Shown in pieces: positions 1-7,845 of a DNA stretch of 64,000 bases (its first letter is position 1; each line of letters begins with the position of its first letter). This stretch comes from Streptomyces gossypii (lineage in GTDB: Bacteria; Actinomycetota; Actinomycetes; Streptomycetales; Streptomycetaceae). Location of the stretch: contig NZ_JAJAGO010000015.1 in the NCBI RefSeq assembly GCF_025165795.1, positions 62,001-126,000 of the forward strand. The letters run 5' to 3'. The position numbers were made by a program, and so were the translations under genes. Under the pieces are notes generated by a model, which was not told where the DNA came from, ran no database searches, and saw only the letters and a program-made list of their open reading frames with translations.

Positions 1-2
1 AG

Positions 3-782
3 CGCACGTACGCCTACGGGCCGCACGCACGCCAGCAGCTCTCGGTGCACTGGCGCACCGATCACACGGGCTCCTCCCCCGCAGCCCTCCGCCCCGGCGT
101 GGTCGTGCTGCACGGCGGCTACTGGCGGCAGGACCGCGGGCCCGGCTGGCGCGAGTGGTCCGGCTCCCTGTCCCGGTACGGGCTCGTCGTCTTCGACGTC
201 GACTACCGGCGCAACGTCGACGCGCGCTGGCCCGCCCAGCGCGCGGACGTCCTGGCCGCCCTCTCGTGGATAGCGAGGCGCGGTGCCCGCTTCGGCGCCG
301 ACCCGGACCGGCTGGTGCTGCTCGGCTCCTCAGCGGGCGGCCACCTCGCCACCAGCGTCGGGACGTACGGGGCGGGGGCCGTCCGGGTCGACGGGGTCAT
401 CGGACTCTCCCCGGTGACGGACCCGCGCCGCGCCTGGCGTGACGGCGCCGACCCGCACGTACGGCGGAACGCCGAACTGCTGGCGGGGTGCCCGCCCGGC
501 GGCGTACGGCACCGTACCGACTGCTCGGACATCTGGTGGGACATGTCAGCCGCCTCGCACGCCTCGGGCAAGGACGACGCGCCCATGCTCCTGCTGCACT
601 CGGCACACGACTTCGTGCCCGCCGCACACTCCCGCGCGCTGGCGCTGGCGGAGCGGGCCCAGGGCATGCCCGCCAGGCGCATCACGGTCGTCACCGTCCC
701 GGGCCACGCCCACGGAGCCGCCCTGCTGGACGAGCGGGGCGTCACCCCCGCACTGCTGGCCTGGATCAAGGCCCGGACCTGA
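3..782 (+). CDS. alpha/beta hydrolase (BD-FAE / kynurenine formamidase-like), 5' end outside window
   Basis: The reading frame is already open at base 3 and runs to a TGA at 780-782, so the true start lies before the window; the GTG at 45 is internal. The first visible residues (RTYAYGPHARQQL) resemble the usual lead-in of this esterase/formamidase family. An HGGYW oxyanion-hole motif lies near residue 25 of the GTG-numbered frame. A nucleophile elbow G-S-S-A-G-G follows about 70 residues later. A late HAHG supplies the probable catalytic His. The fold is that of small cytosolic esterases and of kynurenine formamidase, which hydrolyses N-formylkynurenine in tryptophan breakdown; substrate cannot be told from the sequence. 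No tryptophan-degradation partner is seen to the right, so the specific name is only a suggestion. Confidence 0.8.
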   Translation, partial: RTYAYGPHARQQLSVHWRTDHTGSSPAALRPGVVVLHGGYWRQDRGPGWREWSGSLSRYGLVVFDVDYRRNVDARWPAQRADVLAALSWIARRGARFGADPDRLVLLGSSAGGHLATSVGTYGAGAVRVDGVIGLSPVTDPRRAWRDGADPHVRRNAELLAGCPPGGVRHRTDCSDIWWDMSAASHASGKDDAPMLLLHSAHDFVPAAHSRALALAERAQGMPARRITVVTVPGHAHGAALLDERGVTPALLAWIKART

Positions 783-828
783 GAGGCCCAGCCGCCACCC
801 GCCACCCGCCAGCGACCAGCGCCGGACA

Positions 829-1380
829 TCAGTTCGGTGCGGCGAGCTCCGCCCAGACCGTCTTGCCCGTACCTTCGACGTTCCGCACGACGCCCCAGTC
901 CAGGCAGAGCCGCTGCACTATGAACATGCCGTGCCCGCCCGGACGGCCCGCCCGGTGCGGGGTGCGCGGTGCGGGCGCGCCGCTGCCCAGATCGACGACC
1001 TCCACGCGCAGCAGCTTGGGGCTGCTCCCTATGCGCAGCTCCTCCGGGCCGTTGGCGTGCAGACAGGCGTTGGTCACCAGCTCGGAGACGACAAGCAGCG
1101 CGTCCTCCGCGGCGGCCCGCTGGTCGGCGGTGGCGGCGGGCAGCCAGCCCCAGTCCTGGAGGGCCTGCCGGGTGAAGTCACGGGCCCGCGGCACGGCCCC
1201 CGAGGCGCCGACCAGCCGCAGCCTGCGGACCTGGCGCAGCGGCAGCTCGCGCAGGCGATCGACGGCGGCAGCGCCCGTACCGCCTCCGGTGACCCCGGCC
1301 TCCGGCACCGCAGCGGTCGTCGCGGCGCCTTCGGGCTCCGGGCCGCAGTCGCCCGCCGGGTACGGCCGGGTGGTGCTCAT
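829..1380 (-). CDS. arsI: RsbW/ArsI-type anti-sigma factor (HATPase_c)
   Basis: A 183-residue GHKL-type ATPase domain lies at about residues 60-180. It has the N-box-like SELVTNACLHA, a G1-like DLGSG and the glycine-rich GRPGGHGMFIV lid region. Such proteins bind a sigma factor and phosphorylate their STAS antagonist (partner switching) in the cytoplasm. The first ~45 residues are Ala/Gly/Pro-rich. GAGGTG precedes the ATG. The STAS gene lies upstream on the same strand after a 111-bp gap containing a stem-loop, and a sigma factor is divergent beyond it. From memory this matches the prsI-arsI/sigI arrangement of S. coelicolor next to hut genes, which is the basis for the symbol. Some Streptomyces have many paralogues, so the partner assignment is inferred from proximity. 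Confidence 0.8.
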   Translation of the reverse strand: MSTTRPYPAGDCGPEPEGAATTAAVPEAGVTGGGTGAAAVDRLRELPLRQVRRLRLVGASGAVPRARDFTRQALQDWGWLPAATADQRAAAEDALLVVSELVTNACLHANGPEELRIGSSPKLLRVEVVDLGSGAPAPRTPHRAGRPGGHGMFIVQRLCLDWGVVRNVEGTGKTVWAELAAPN

Positions 1381-1472
1381 CCGTGGTTCACCTCACCGAA
1401 TACCTGACAGATTCAGAGGTCTCCTGCCCTACCGGACGGGGAGAACACCCACGGATTGGGTCGGACTGGTGT

Positions 1473-1500
1473 GATGCGTATAACGCCCGGGTTACGCATC
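1473..1500 (-). terminator. stem-loop between STAS and anti-sigma genes
   Basis: GATGCG...CGCATC with an inner TAAC/GTTA pairing around GCCCGG gives a hairpin that overlaps the last codons and stop region of the STAS gene. It could attenuate read-through from the STAS gene into the anti-sigma gene and so set the ratio of the two. There is no U-tract, so terminator function is inferred. Confidence 0.4.
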
Positions 1501-1872
1501 GGGCACATTCGCGAGTGCGCTGTCCAGATCGTTATGTACGGTGAAGACCGCTTCGGCACCGGTGATCTCGAAGACCCGGGCGACCACGGGAAGCATCCCC
1601 ACCAGGTGGACTCCGCCGCCCGCCGCCTCCGCCTTCAGCCGGGCACCGAGCAGGACGTTCAGGCCCGTCGAGTCGCAGAACTCCAGCTGTGAGCAGTCGA
1701 CCACCAGACGGTTATATCCGTCCTCAATGCCCTGTTCAAGCGGCTCTCGCAGTATGTCGGCGGTATGGTGATCGAGCTCACCCGCAGGCGTCACCACCAC
1801 ACTGACGCCCTGGTGTCCCACGCCGACCGTCAGCCGACCCCGGCTGGTACTGCCGGGCATACCGCGGTCCAT
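1492..1872 (-). CDS. prsI: STAS-domain anti-sigma factor antagonist
   Basis: A 126-residue single STAS domain, SpoIIAA/RsbV type. The sequence F-C-D-S-T-G-L-N at about residues 63-70 contains the Ser normally phosphorylated by the partner anti-sigma kinase. The unphosphorylated form would bind the anti-sigma factor and release the sigma factor. I chose the ATG at 1872 because GAGGGG lies about 5 bases before it, whereas the GTG at 1878 has no space for a ribosome site. It is first in the order STAS then anti-sigma, divergent from the sigma gene at 2126. The symbol follows the remembered S. coelicolor prsI/arsI/sigI locus. Confidence 0.8.
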   Translation of the reverse strand: MDRGMPGSTSRGRLTVGVGHQGVSVVVTPAGELDHHTADILREPLEQGIEDGYNRLVVDCSQLEFCDSTGLNVLLGARLKAEAAGGGVHLVGMLPVVARVFEITGAEAVFTVHNDLDSALANVPDA

Positions 1873-2125
1873 GCGCACCCCTCGTGATTGCGAAACGAGC
1901 CACCTCTGCTGCCCCCGTGAAGCGGTTCGAACCCTACGCCTTCACCGGCGCCTCTGGTAGCCGAACAAGCCACACATTAGGGCATATTTGGACAATTGGG
2001 ACTTGCCATGCCCGCACACAAGCGGGTAGCTCTAGTAGAGACATCCGAACGCGTCGGCTTTGGAGGCGCCGCACTCCGCACGTCACGGCTCCGGCAGCCA
2101 TATGCCGAGAATGATGGAGGACACC

Positions 2126-3085
2126 ATGTCACCCCGGCTCGACCACGGGATATCGGACTCTGCCGACCCGGCCACCGCCCCGGCCCTCGAGGCCACGGCC
2201 CCGAGCCCGGACGCCGCCGCGCCCAGCGCCGAGCACAGCGCCCAGTACTCCCCCGAGTACGCCGCTGAAGCGCTCGTCGAAGAGCTCCACCTCCCGGAGA
2301 TCCCGCCCTATGACGAGGTCGGTCCGGTGGACGCGCGTGCGCTGTCCAAGACTCTGTTCCAGCGCCTCGAAACCCTCCACGAGGGCACCCACGAGTACGC
2401 CTACGTACGCAACACGCTGGTCGAACTCAACCTCGCGCTGGTGAAGTTCGCCGCCGCCCGGTTCCGTTCGCGCAGCGAGCCGATGGAGGACATCGTCCAG
2501 GTCGGCACGATAGGGCTGATCAAGGCGATCGACCGGTTCGAGCTCGGACGCGGTGTCGAGTTCCCGACCTTCGCCATGCCCACCATCGTCGGTGAGATCA
2601 AGCGCTTCTTCCGCGACACCTCCTGGTCGGTACGGGTACCGCGCCGGCTCCAGGAACTCCGCCTCGACCTGGCGAAGGCGGGCGACGAGCTGGCCCAGCG
2701 GCTGGACCGCGCGCCGACGGTGGAGGAACTGGCCGGGCGCCTCGGCCTCTCCGCCGAGGAAGTGGTCGAGGGCATGGCCGCGAGCAACGCGTACACCGCG
2801 AGCTCACTGGACGCCCAGCCGGAAGAGGACGACGCCGAAGGCGCGCTGGCCGACCGCATCGGCTACGAGGACCACGGGCTGGAGGGCATCGAGTATGTGG
2901 AGTCCCTCAAGCCGCTCATCGCCGAACTTCCGCCGCGCGACCGGCGGATACTCTCCCTGCGCTTCGTCGCGAACATGACGCAGTCGGAGATCGGCGAGGA
3001 GCTGGGCATCTCCCAGATGCACGTGTCGCGGCTGCTCTCCCGCACGCTCGACAAGCTCCGCAAGGGCCTGATGGTCGAGGAGTGA
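2126..3085 (+). CDS. sigI: RNA polymerase sigma factor, SigB/SigF (group 3) family
   Basis: A 319-residue sigma factor with region 2 (LVKFAAARFRSRSEP...IVQVGTIGLIKAID), region 3 (APTVEELAGRLGLS) and a region 4.2 helix-turn-helix (MTQSEIGEELGISQMHVSRLL). The first ~75 residues are an Ala/Pro/Ser-rich extension. The ATG at 2126 is preferred over an upstream ATG in the same frame because GGAGG lies 5 bases before it. The divergent STAS and anti-sigma genes make it the probable target of their partner switch. GGGTAG at 2024-2029 resembles the -10 of group 3 sigma promoters and could allow autoregulation; no convincing -35 was found. The symbol rests on remembered synteny with the S. coelicolor hut region. 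Confidence 0.88.
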   Translation: MSPRLDHGISDSADPATAPALEATAPSPDAAAPSAEHSAQYSPEYAAEALVEELHLPEIPPYDEVGPVDARALSKTLFQRLETLHEGTHEYAYVRNTLVELNLALVKFAAARFRSRSEPMEDIVQVGTIGLIKAIDRFELGRGVEFPTFAMPTIVGEIKRFFRDTSWSVRVPRRLQELRLDLAKAGDELAQRLDRAPTVEELAGRLGLSAEEVVEGMAASNAYTASSLDAQPEEDDAEGALADRIGYEDHGLEGIEYVESLKPLIAELPPRDRRILSLRFVANMTQSEIGEELGISQMHVSRLLSRTLDKLRKGLMVEE

Positions 3086-3113
3086 CACCTCGGCCCACCC
3101 ACCGTGCGTAGCA

Positions 3114-3150
3114 CCGCCGCACACTGCCGCCGCACACTGCCGCCGCACAC
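3114..3150. repeat. 13-bp tandem repeat, about 2.8 copies
   Basis: The unit CCGCCGCACACTG is repeated at 3114, 3127 and (partial) 3140 in the spacer between the convergent sigma factor and hutI genes. It encodes nothing convincing. Confidence 0.7.
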
Positions 3151-3216
3151 CGCACCGCTGAGCAGCTGCGCGGTGAGCTGAACGGCTGGGCACCCCGCAG
3201 CGCCTGCCGGGTGACC

Positions 3217-4386
3217 TCAGCCGATCAGCTCACCGCGCCGCCAGACGGCACGCACCAGCGGCACCCCCGGCCGGTAGGCGAGATGCACGTGTGACGGCGC
3301 GTCGAGCAGCGCCAGATCCGCGTACGCCCCCGGCGCGAGACGCCCCACGTCCTCGCGCCGCAGCGCCCGCGCGCCGCCCGCCGTCGCCGACCACACCGCC
3401 TCGTCGGGCGTCATGCCCATCTCGCGCACGGCGACCGCCACGCAGAACGGCATCGACGAGGTGAACGAAGAGCCCGGATTGCAGTCCGTGGACAGCGCCA
3501 CGGTGACACCCGCGTCCAGCAGACGGCGCGCGTCCGGATAAACAGCCCGGGTGGAGAACTCGCAGCCCGGCAGCAGCGTCGCGACGGTCTCACCCTCGGC
3601 CAGCGCGTCCACGTCGGAGCCGGTCAGATGCGTGCAGTGGTCGGCGGACGCGGCACCCAGCTCGACGGCGAGGCGCACCCCGGGCCCGAACGACAACTGG
3701 TTGGCGTGCACGCGGGGCTTCAGGCCGCGCGCCTGCCCGGCCGTCAGGATCGCGCGCGCCTGGTCGCCGTCGAAGGCGCCCTCCTCGCAGAAGACGTCGA
3801 TCCAGCGGGCATACGGGGCGCAGGCGTCCAGCATCGGCCCGGTGACCTGCGCGACATAGCCAGCCGGGTCGTCCACGTACTCCGGGGCGACGATATGGGC
3901 ACCCAGATATGTGACCTCATCCGCGTGCTCGGCGGCGACACGCAGGGCGCGGGCCTCCTGATCCGGGGTCAGGCCGTAGCCCGACTTGGTCTCCAGCGTG
4001 GTGGTGCCCTGTGCGCGCATCTCGGCCACGTACCGGCGGAGGTTGGCGGACAGTTCCTCGTCGGATGCGGCCCGGGTCGCCTCCACGGTCGTACGGATGC
4101 CGCCCGCGCTGTACGGGCGGCCCGACATCCGGGCATTGAACTCCTCGGTGCGGTCGCCCGCGAAGACCAGATGCGAATGGGAGTCCACGAAGCCGGGGAC
4201 GACGGCGCGGCCACCCGCGTCGTACGAGGTGTCCGCGTCGGGCGCCCCGGCGGCAGGCCCGGCCCACACCACCCGCTCATCCTCGAAGACGAGCGTGGCG
4301 TCCTCGACGAGGCCGAGCGGGCCACTGCCGAGACCGGGGTCATTGGTGACGAGGCTGCCGATACGGGTCACGGCGGTGGCGGTCAT
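3217..4386 (-). CDS. hutI: imidazolonepropionase
   Basis: A 389-residue amidohydrolase that opens imidazolone-5-propionate to N-formimino-L-glutamate, third step of histidine degradation. Visible marks are the metal-binding DSHSHLVF, the substrate-region GDRTEEFNARMSG, and S-T-D-C-N-P-G-S late in the protein carrying the metal Asp. The frame stays open upstream to 4833, but that stretch is low-complexity and unlike the family. The ATG at 4386 has AGGAG four bases upstream and gives the usual family length. It is last in the leftward hut operon, separated from hutF by a 505-bp spacer, so it may have its own promoter. Confidence 0.93.
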   Translation of the reverse strand: MTATAVTRIGSLVTNDPGLGSGPLGLVEDATLVFEDERVVWAGPAAGAPDADTSYDAGGRAVVPGFVDSHSHLVFAGDRTEEFNARMSGRPYSAGGIRTTVEATRAASDEELSANLRRYVAEMRAQGTTTLETKSGYGLTPDQEARALRVAAEHADEVTYLGAHIVAPEYVDDPAGYVAQVTGPMLDACAPYARWIDVFCEEGAFDGDQARAILTAGQARGLKPRVHANQLSFGPGVRLAVELGAASADHCTHLTGSDVDALAEGETVATLLPGCEFSTRAVYPDARRLLDAGVTVALSTDCNPGSSFTSSMPFCVAVAVREMGMTPDEAVWSATAGGARALRREDVGRLAPGAYADLALLDAPSHVHLAYRPGVPLVRAVWRRGELIG

Positions 4387-4504
4387 CGAATCTCCTGAGG
4401 TGACGTCCGGCTGCGCCGGCGGGGGGTGGCTGGTGCGGCGGGATGGGGCTGCGCGCCTCGGCACGGGTGGGCGCGCGGGGCCCGGCGACGCGTCCGGCAC
4501 GGCG

Positions 4505-4550
4505 CGGTGCGCGGCAGCGCGTCGCGGATGGTGCCGCAGACACGCACGGC
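4505..4550. repeat. 46-bp direct repeat, copy A
   Basis: Begins CGGTGCGCGGCAGCGCGTCG. It matches copy B at 4664-4709 with about five mismatches over 46 bases. It lies in the hutF-hutI spacer. Confidence 0.75.
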
Positions 4551-4663
4551 CCGCGCCCACACGGACGCTCCGCACGGGTGACCACCCACGCACGCGCACG
4601 TCCCGACGACGCAGCTGACCGCCACAGGCTCGCCCAGCCCTCGGCCGCGCCTCCGGCACGGAC

Positions 4664-4709
4664 CGGTGCGCGGGAGCGCGTCGCGGCTGGTGCCGGAGAC
4701 ATGCAGGGC
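4664..4709. repeat. 46-bp direct repeat, copy B
   Basis: Begins CGGTGCGCGGGAGCGCGTCG, a second copy of 4505-4550 in the same orientation, 159 bp away. Confidence 0.75.
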
Positions 4710-4891
4710 TTGACGACGCGGGGCGCGGGAGGACAGGCGGCGCCTCGCCGGCGTGGGGCCCCGGTGCGCGGGTGCGAGCGCCCCGCTGACAGCCGCAAGG
4801 CACGCCGGGCACCACGGCGCGGCAGGGAGCCACCTCCGTGCGCGCGGGTGCGGCGGGCGGCAGGCGCGCCGCCGCCGGGTGGGCCGGGGGG

Positions 4892-6262
4892 TCACACCCG
4901 GACCGCGGCGATGGCCGCGGTCAGGGCGGCCGGTACGTCGGGGATCGTGGAGTGCGAGCCGTCGCGGACCACGCGCCGGCCGCCGACCACCGTGTGCCGT
5001 ACGTCCGCGCTGGTCGCCGCGAATATCACGGCCTCCGTCGCCAGCCGGGGCTCCGGCCCAGCCGTGCGGACCGAGTCGAGTGCGACCGTCGTGAAGTCGG
5101 CCGGGGCGCCCCGCTCCAGTCGCCCCGTCCCGGGACGGCCCAGCGCCGCGTGCCCGTGCTCCGTCGCCGCGCGCAGCAGCTGGCCCGCCGTCCAGTGGCC
5201 GCGCGTGCGGCTGCGCAGCCTTTCGTCCAGCTCCATGGCGCGGGCCTCCTCGAACGGGTCGATGACGGCGTGGCTGTCGCTGCCGAGCGACAGCGTGGTG
5301 CCCGCACGTTGCAGGGCGACGGCCGGGCCGATGCCGTCGGCCAGGTCGCGTTCGGTGGTGGGGCACATGCAGACGCCCGTGCCGGAGCCGCCGAGCAGCG
5401 CGATGTCCGCGTTGGTGAGGTGGGTTGCGTGCACGGCCGTCGTACGGCGCCCGGTCACGCCGTGTTCGGCCAGCAGCTGGGTGGGGGTGTGGCCGGTGGC
5501 TTTGCGGCAGGCGTCGTTCTCGGCCGTCTGTTCGGACAGGTGGACGTGGAGCGGCGCCCCGCGCTCCGCCGCCCACTCGGCGACGGTGCCCAGCCCGGCG
5601 GCGGGCACCGCCCGTACGGAGTGGATCGCGGCGCCGATCCGCGTGTTGGCGTCCTCGCGCAGGTCCGCCGCACGCTCCGCCCATGCCTCGGCCGTGCCGT
5701 CGGAGAAGCGGCGCTGCTGCTTGCCGGGGTCCTTCCCGAAGCCGGCGGCGAGGTAGCAGGTGTCCAGCAGGGTGATGCGGATTCCTGCCTCGGCGGCGGC
5801 GGCGATCAGTGCGTGGCCCATGGCGTTGGGGTCGTCGTAGCGCGCGCCGTCGCGCCCGTGGTGCAGGTAGTGGAACTCGCCGACGGCGGTGATGCCCGCG
5901 AGCGCCATCTCGGCGTACACGGCGCGGGCGAGTGCGAAGTACGTGTCGGGGTTGAGGTGCGCGGCGAACTGGTACATCACCTCGCGCCAGGTCCAGAAGG
6001 TCCCCGAGCCCACCTGCACGGTGCCGCGCAGCGCGCGGTGGAAGCAGTGCGAATGGACGTTCGCCATCCCGGGCACGGTGAGCCCGCGCAGCGGCACGTC
6101 GCCTCGCCCGGGGGTCTCGACCCCGGTGCGTACGGCGGCGAGCACGCCGTCGGCCACCTCCAGCGCGACCCCCGGCTCGACGACGCCGTTGAGCCAGCCG
6201 TACTCCGCCCAGTAGGTGACCGCCGCCGTCCCCCGCCCCGTCTCCGTCTCCGTCACCGGCAC
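4892..6262 (-). CDS. hutF: formimidoylglutamate deiminase
   Basis: A 456-residue amidohydrolase. HutF enzymes convert N-formimino-L-glutamate to N-formyl-L-glutamate plus ammonia. Metal ligands are visible in NVHSHCFHRAL, in HVHLSEQ, in VHATHL and in LGSDSHA. The FxWREVMYQ segment after the first metal motif is typical of this branch. The GTG at 6262 has GGAGGG six bases upstream and overlaps the preceding M20 gene by 10 bp, so translation is probably coupled. A specific N-formylglutamate deformylase (hutG) is not present in the window; the neighbouring M20 hydrolase may act next. Confidence 0.9.
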   Translation of the reverse strand: MPVTETETGRGTAAVTYWAEYGWLNGVVEPGVALEVADGVLAAVRTGVETPGRGDVPLRGLTVPGMANVHSHCFHRALRGTVQVGSGTFWTWREVMYQFAAHLNPDTYFALARAVYAEMALAGITAVGEFHYLHHGRDGARYDDPNAMGHALIAAAAEAGIRITLLDTCYLAAGFGKDPGKQQRRFSDGTAEAWAERAADLREDANTRIGAAIHSVRAVPAAGLGTVAEWAAERGAPLHVHLSEQTAENDACRKATGHTPTQLLAEHGVTGRRTTAVHATHLTNADIALLGGSGTGVCMCPTTERDLADGIGPAVALQRAGTTLSLGSDSHAVIDPFEEARAMELDERLRSRTRGHWTAGQLLRAATEHGHAALGRPGTGRLERGAPADFTTVALDSVRTAGPEPRLATEAVIFAATSADVRHTVVGGRRVVRDGSHSTIPDVPAALTAAIAAVRV

Positions 6263-7845
6263 GCCAGTCCCTCCAGTACGTCGGCGAGCGCGGCCACTCC
6301 GGCCACGCAGTCGTCCTCCTCGGCGAACTCCGCGGGTGAGTGCGAGACGCCGGTCGGGTTCCGTACGTACAGCATGGCGGTGGGGACCGAGGCTGACAGG
6401 ATTCCCGCGTCGTGTCCCGCGCCGGTCGGCAGCACCGGCACGGCGCCGGGCGCGCCCGCAGCACCGGGCGGACCCATGCCGGGCGGACCCGCACCGAGCA
6501 GGCCCGCGACACGGTCGCGCAGCGCGTGCGCGAATTCCACCGTCGGCGTGAAGGACTCCCGGGTGACCCGCACCTCCACACCGTCGCGCCGCCCCCGCTC
6601 GGCGGCGGCCTTCTCCACCTCGGCGACGACCGCCGCCAGCGTCTCCTCATCGGCGGCACGCGAGTCGAGCCAGCCCCGTACGAGGGACGGGATGGCGTTG
6701 ACGCCGTTCGGCTCGACGGCGACCTTCCCGAAGGTGGCCAGCGCGCCCGCGACCCGGGCCTTCTTCCGGGCCGCGAGGACGGTGTTGGCGTAGGTGAGCA
6801 TCGGGTCGCGGCGGTCCTCGATACGGGTGGTGCCCGCGTGGTTGGCCTCCCCGTGGAAGTCGAACCGCCAGCGTCCGTGCGGCCAGATGGCGGACGCGAC
6901 ACCGACCGGGTGCGGCGTCTCGGCCAGGGCACGGCCCTGCTCGACATGCAGCTCCACGAACGCGCCGATACGGGAGAGGCGTTGGGGGTCGGGCCCGATC
7001 GCGTCCGGGTCGTAACCGGCCCGCTCCATGGCGCGGGGCAGCGAGACCCCGTCCGCGTCCCGCAGTTCGCGGGCCCGCTCGACGGTCAGCTGTCCGGCGG
7101 CGAGCCGCGATCCGACGCAGGCGAGGCCGAAGCGGGCGCCCTCCTCGTCACCGAAGTTGACGACGGCGAACGGCTTGTCGAACCGGGCGCCACGCGCGCG
7201 CAGTTCGTCCAGGGCGGCGAAGGCGGAGACGACACCGAGCGGCCCGTCGAAGGCGCCGCCGTCCGGTACGGAGTCGAGGTGCGAGCCGGTGACGACGGCT
7301 TCCCCGGCTGCCGGATCACCCAGCCAGGCCCACTGGTTGCCGTTACGGTCCAGCTCGCAGACGAGCCCACGGGCCGCGGCCTGCGCGGCGAACCACGCCC
7401 GGCACTCGGCGTCCGCGCCGCTCCAGGCATAGCGGCGGTAGCCGCCACTGCTCGGATCGCGCCCGAGCGGCGCGAGCTGCCGCCACATCTCCTGAAACGA
7501 CGGCGGTTGGTACTCCCCCTCCCCGCCCGTTCCCGGCTCTCTTCGGCCTGCGGCTCCGGCACCCGCAGGGCGAGCGTCGTCCGACGTGGCGGACGCGTCG
7601 CGGCGCGCCGTCCCGGCGTCAGCAGCGGCCCCCTCCGGCGAGCCCTCGGGGAGGGGCGCATCCCCCGCACCGGAGCGCCTCCCCCGGCGGGCCGCCGCAC
7701 CGTCGGCAGCCGAGGCGGCGCCGAGTGACCCGGCGGCAGCACCCGCAGGGGCGGCGCGCGCCGCCCCCGCGGACGGGGGGACGGGGGCCGGGGCCCCCGG
7801 GTTCGGGGAGGGGCGGGTACGGGGAGAGCCCTCCGGGCCCGTCAC
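6253..7845 (-). CDS. M20-family amidohydrolase (allantoate amidohydrolase / N-carbamoyl-amino-acid hydrolase-like) in the hut operon
   Basis: 530 residues. The conserved enzyme starts around residue 115 (FQEMWRQLAPLGRDP). Zn-site motifs follow: SHLDSVPDGGAFDGPLG, NFGDEEGARFG, FVELHVEQGR, and H-S in GVSHSPAEF near the end. Homologues in Streptomyces are called allantoate amidohydrolase. In this operon it could instead hydrolyse N-formyl- or N-formimino-glutamate, which is an inference. The first ~110 residues are Ala/Gly/Pro/Arg-rich with no family match. Still, the GTG at 7845 overlaps the hutU stop as GTGA and has GAAGG upstream, so the extension may really be translated. The alternative start is an internal codon near the FQEMW segment. 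Confidence 0.85.
   Translation of the reverse strand: MTGPEGSPRTRPSPNPGAPAPVPPSAGAARAAPAGAAAGSLGAASAADGAAARRGRRSGAGDAPLPEGSPEGAAADAGTARRDASATSDDARPAGAGAAGRREPGTGGEGEYQPPSFQEMWRQLAPLGRDPSSGGYRRYAWSGADAECRAWFAAQAAARGLVCELDRNGNQWAWLGDPAAGEAVVTGSHLDSVPDGGAFDGPLGVVSAFAALDELRARGARFDKPFAVVNFGDEEGARFGLACVGSRLAAGQLTVERARELRDADGVSLPRAMERAGYDPDAIGPDPQRLSRIGAFVELHVEQGRALAETPHPVGVASAIWPHGRWRFDFHGEANHAGTTRIEDRRDPMLTYANTVLAARKKARVAGALATFGKVAVEPNGVNAIPSLVRGWLDSRAADEETLAAVVAEVEKAAAERGRRDGVEVRVTRESFTPTVEFAHALRDRVAGLLGAGPPGMGPPGAAGAPGAVPVLPTGAGHDAGILSASVPTAMLYVRNPTGVSHSPAEFAEEDDCVAGVAALADVLEGLACR

Larger units (their letters stand above)
4387..4891. other. gene-free GC-rich spacer between hutF and hutI
   Basis: About 500 bp with no supported gene. 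Long open frames cross it on both strands, but they are Arg/Pro/Ala-rich with no recognisable domain and are best read as GC-driven artefacts. It contains a 46-bp sequence present twice (separate entries) and a promoter or processing site for hutI could lie here. Nothing else is recognised. Confidence 0.6.

Noticed and set aside
1471..1500. group 3 sigma promoter in the STAS/anti-sigma gap
   Set aside because: No GGGTA-type -10 with a suitable -35 was found there; the visible structure is a hairpin.
4383..6947. 854-codon open frame on the minus strand over hutF and the spacer
   Set aside because: It is out of frame with hutF and the M20 gene, Arg/Pro/Ala-rich, and has no domain or ribosome site: a GC-driven shadow.
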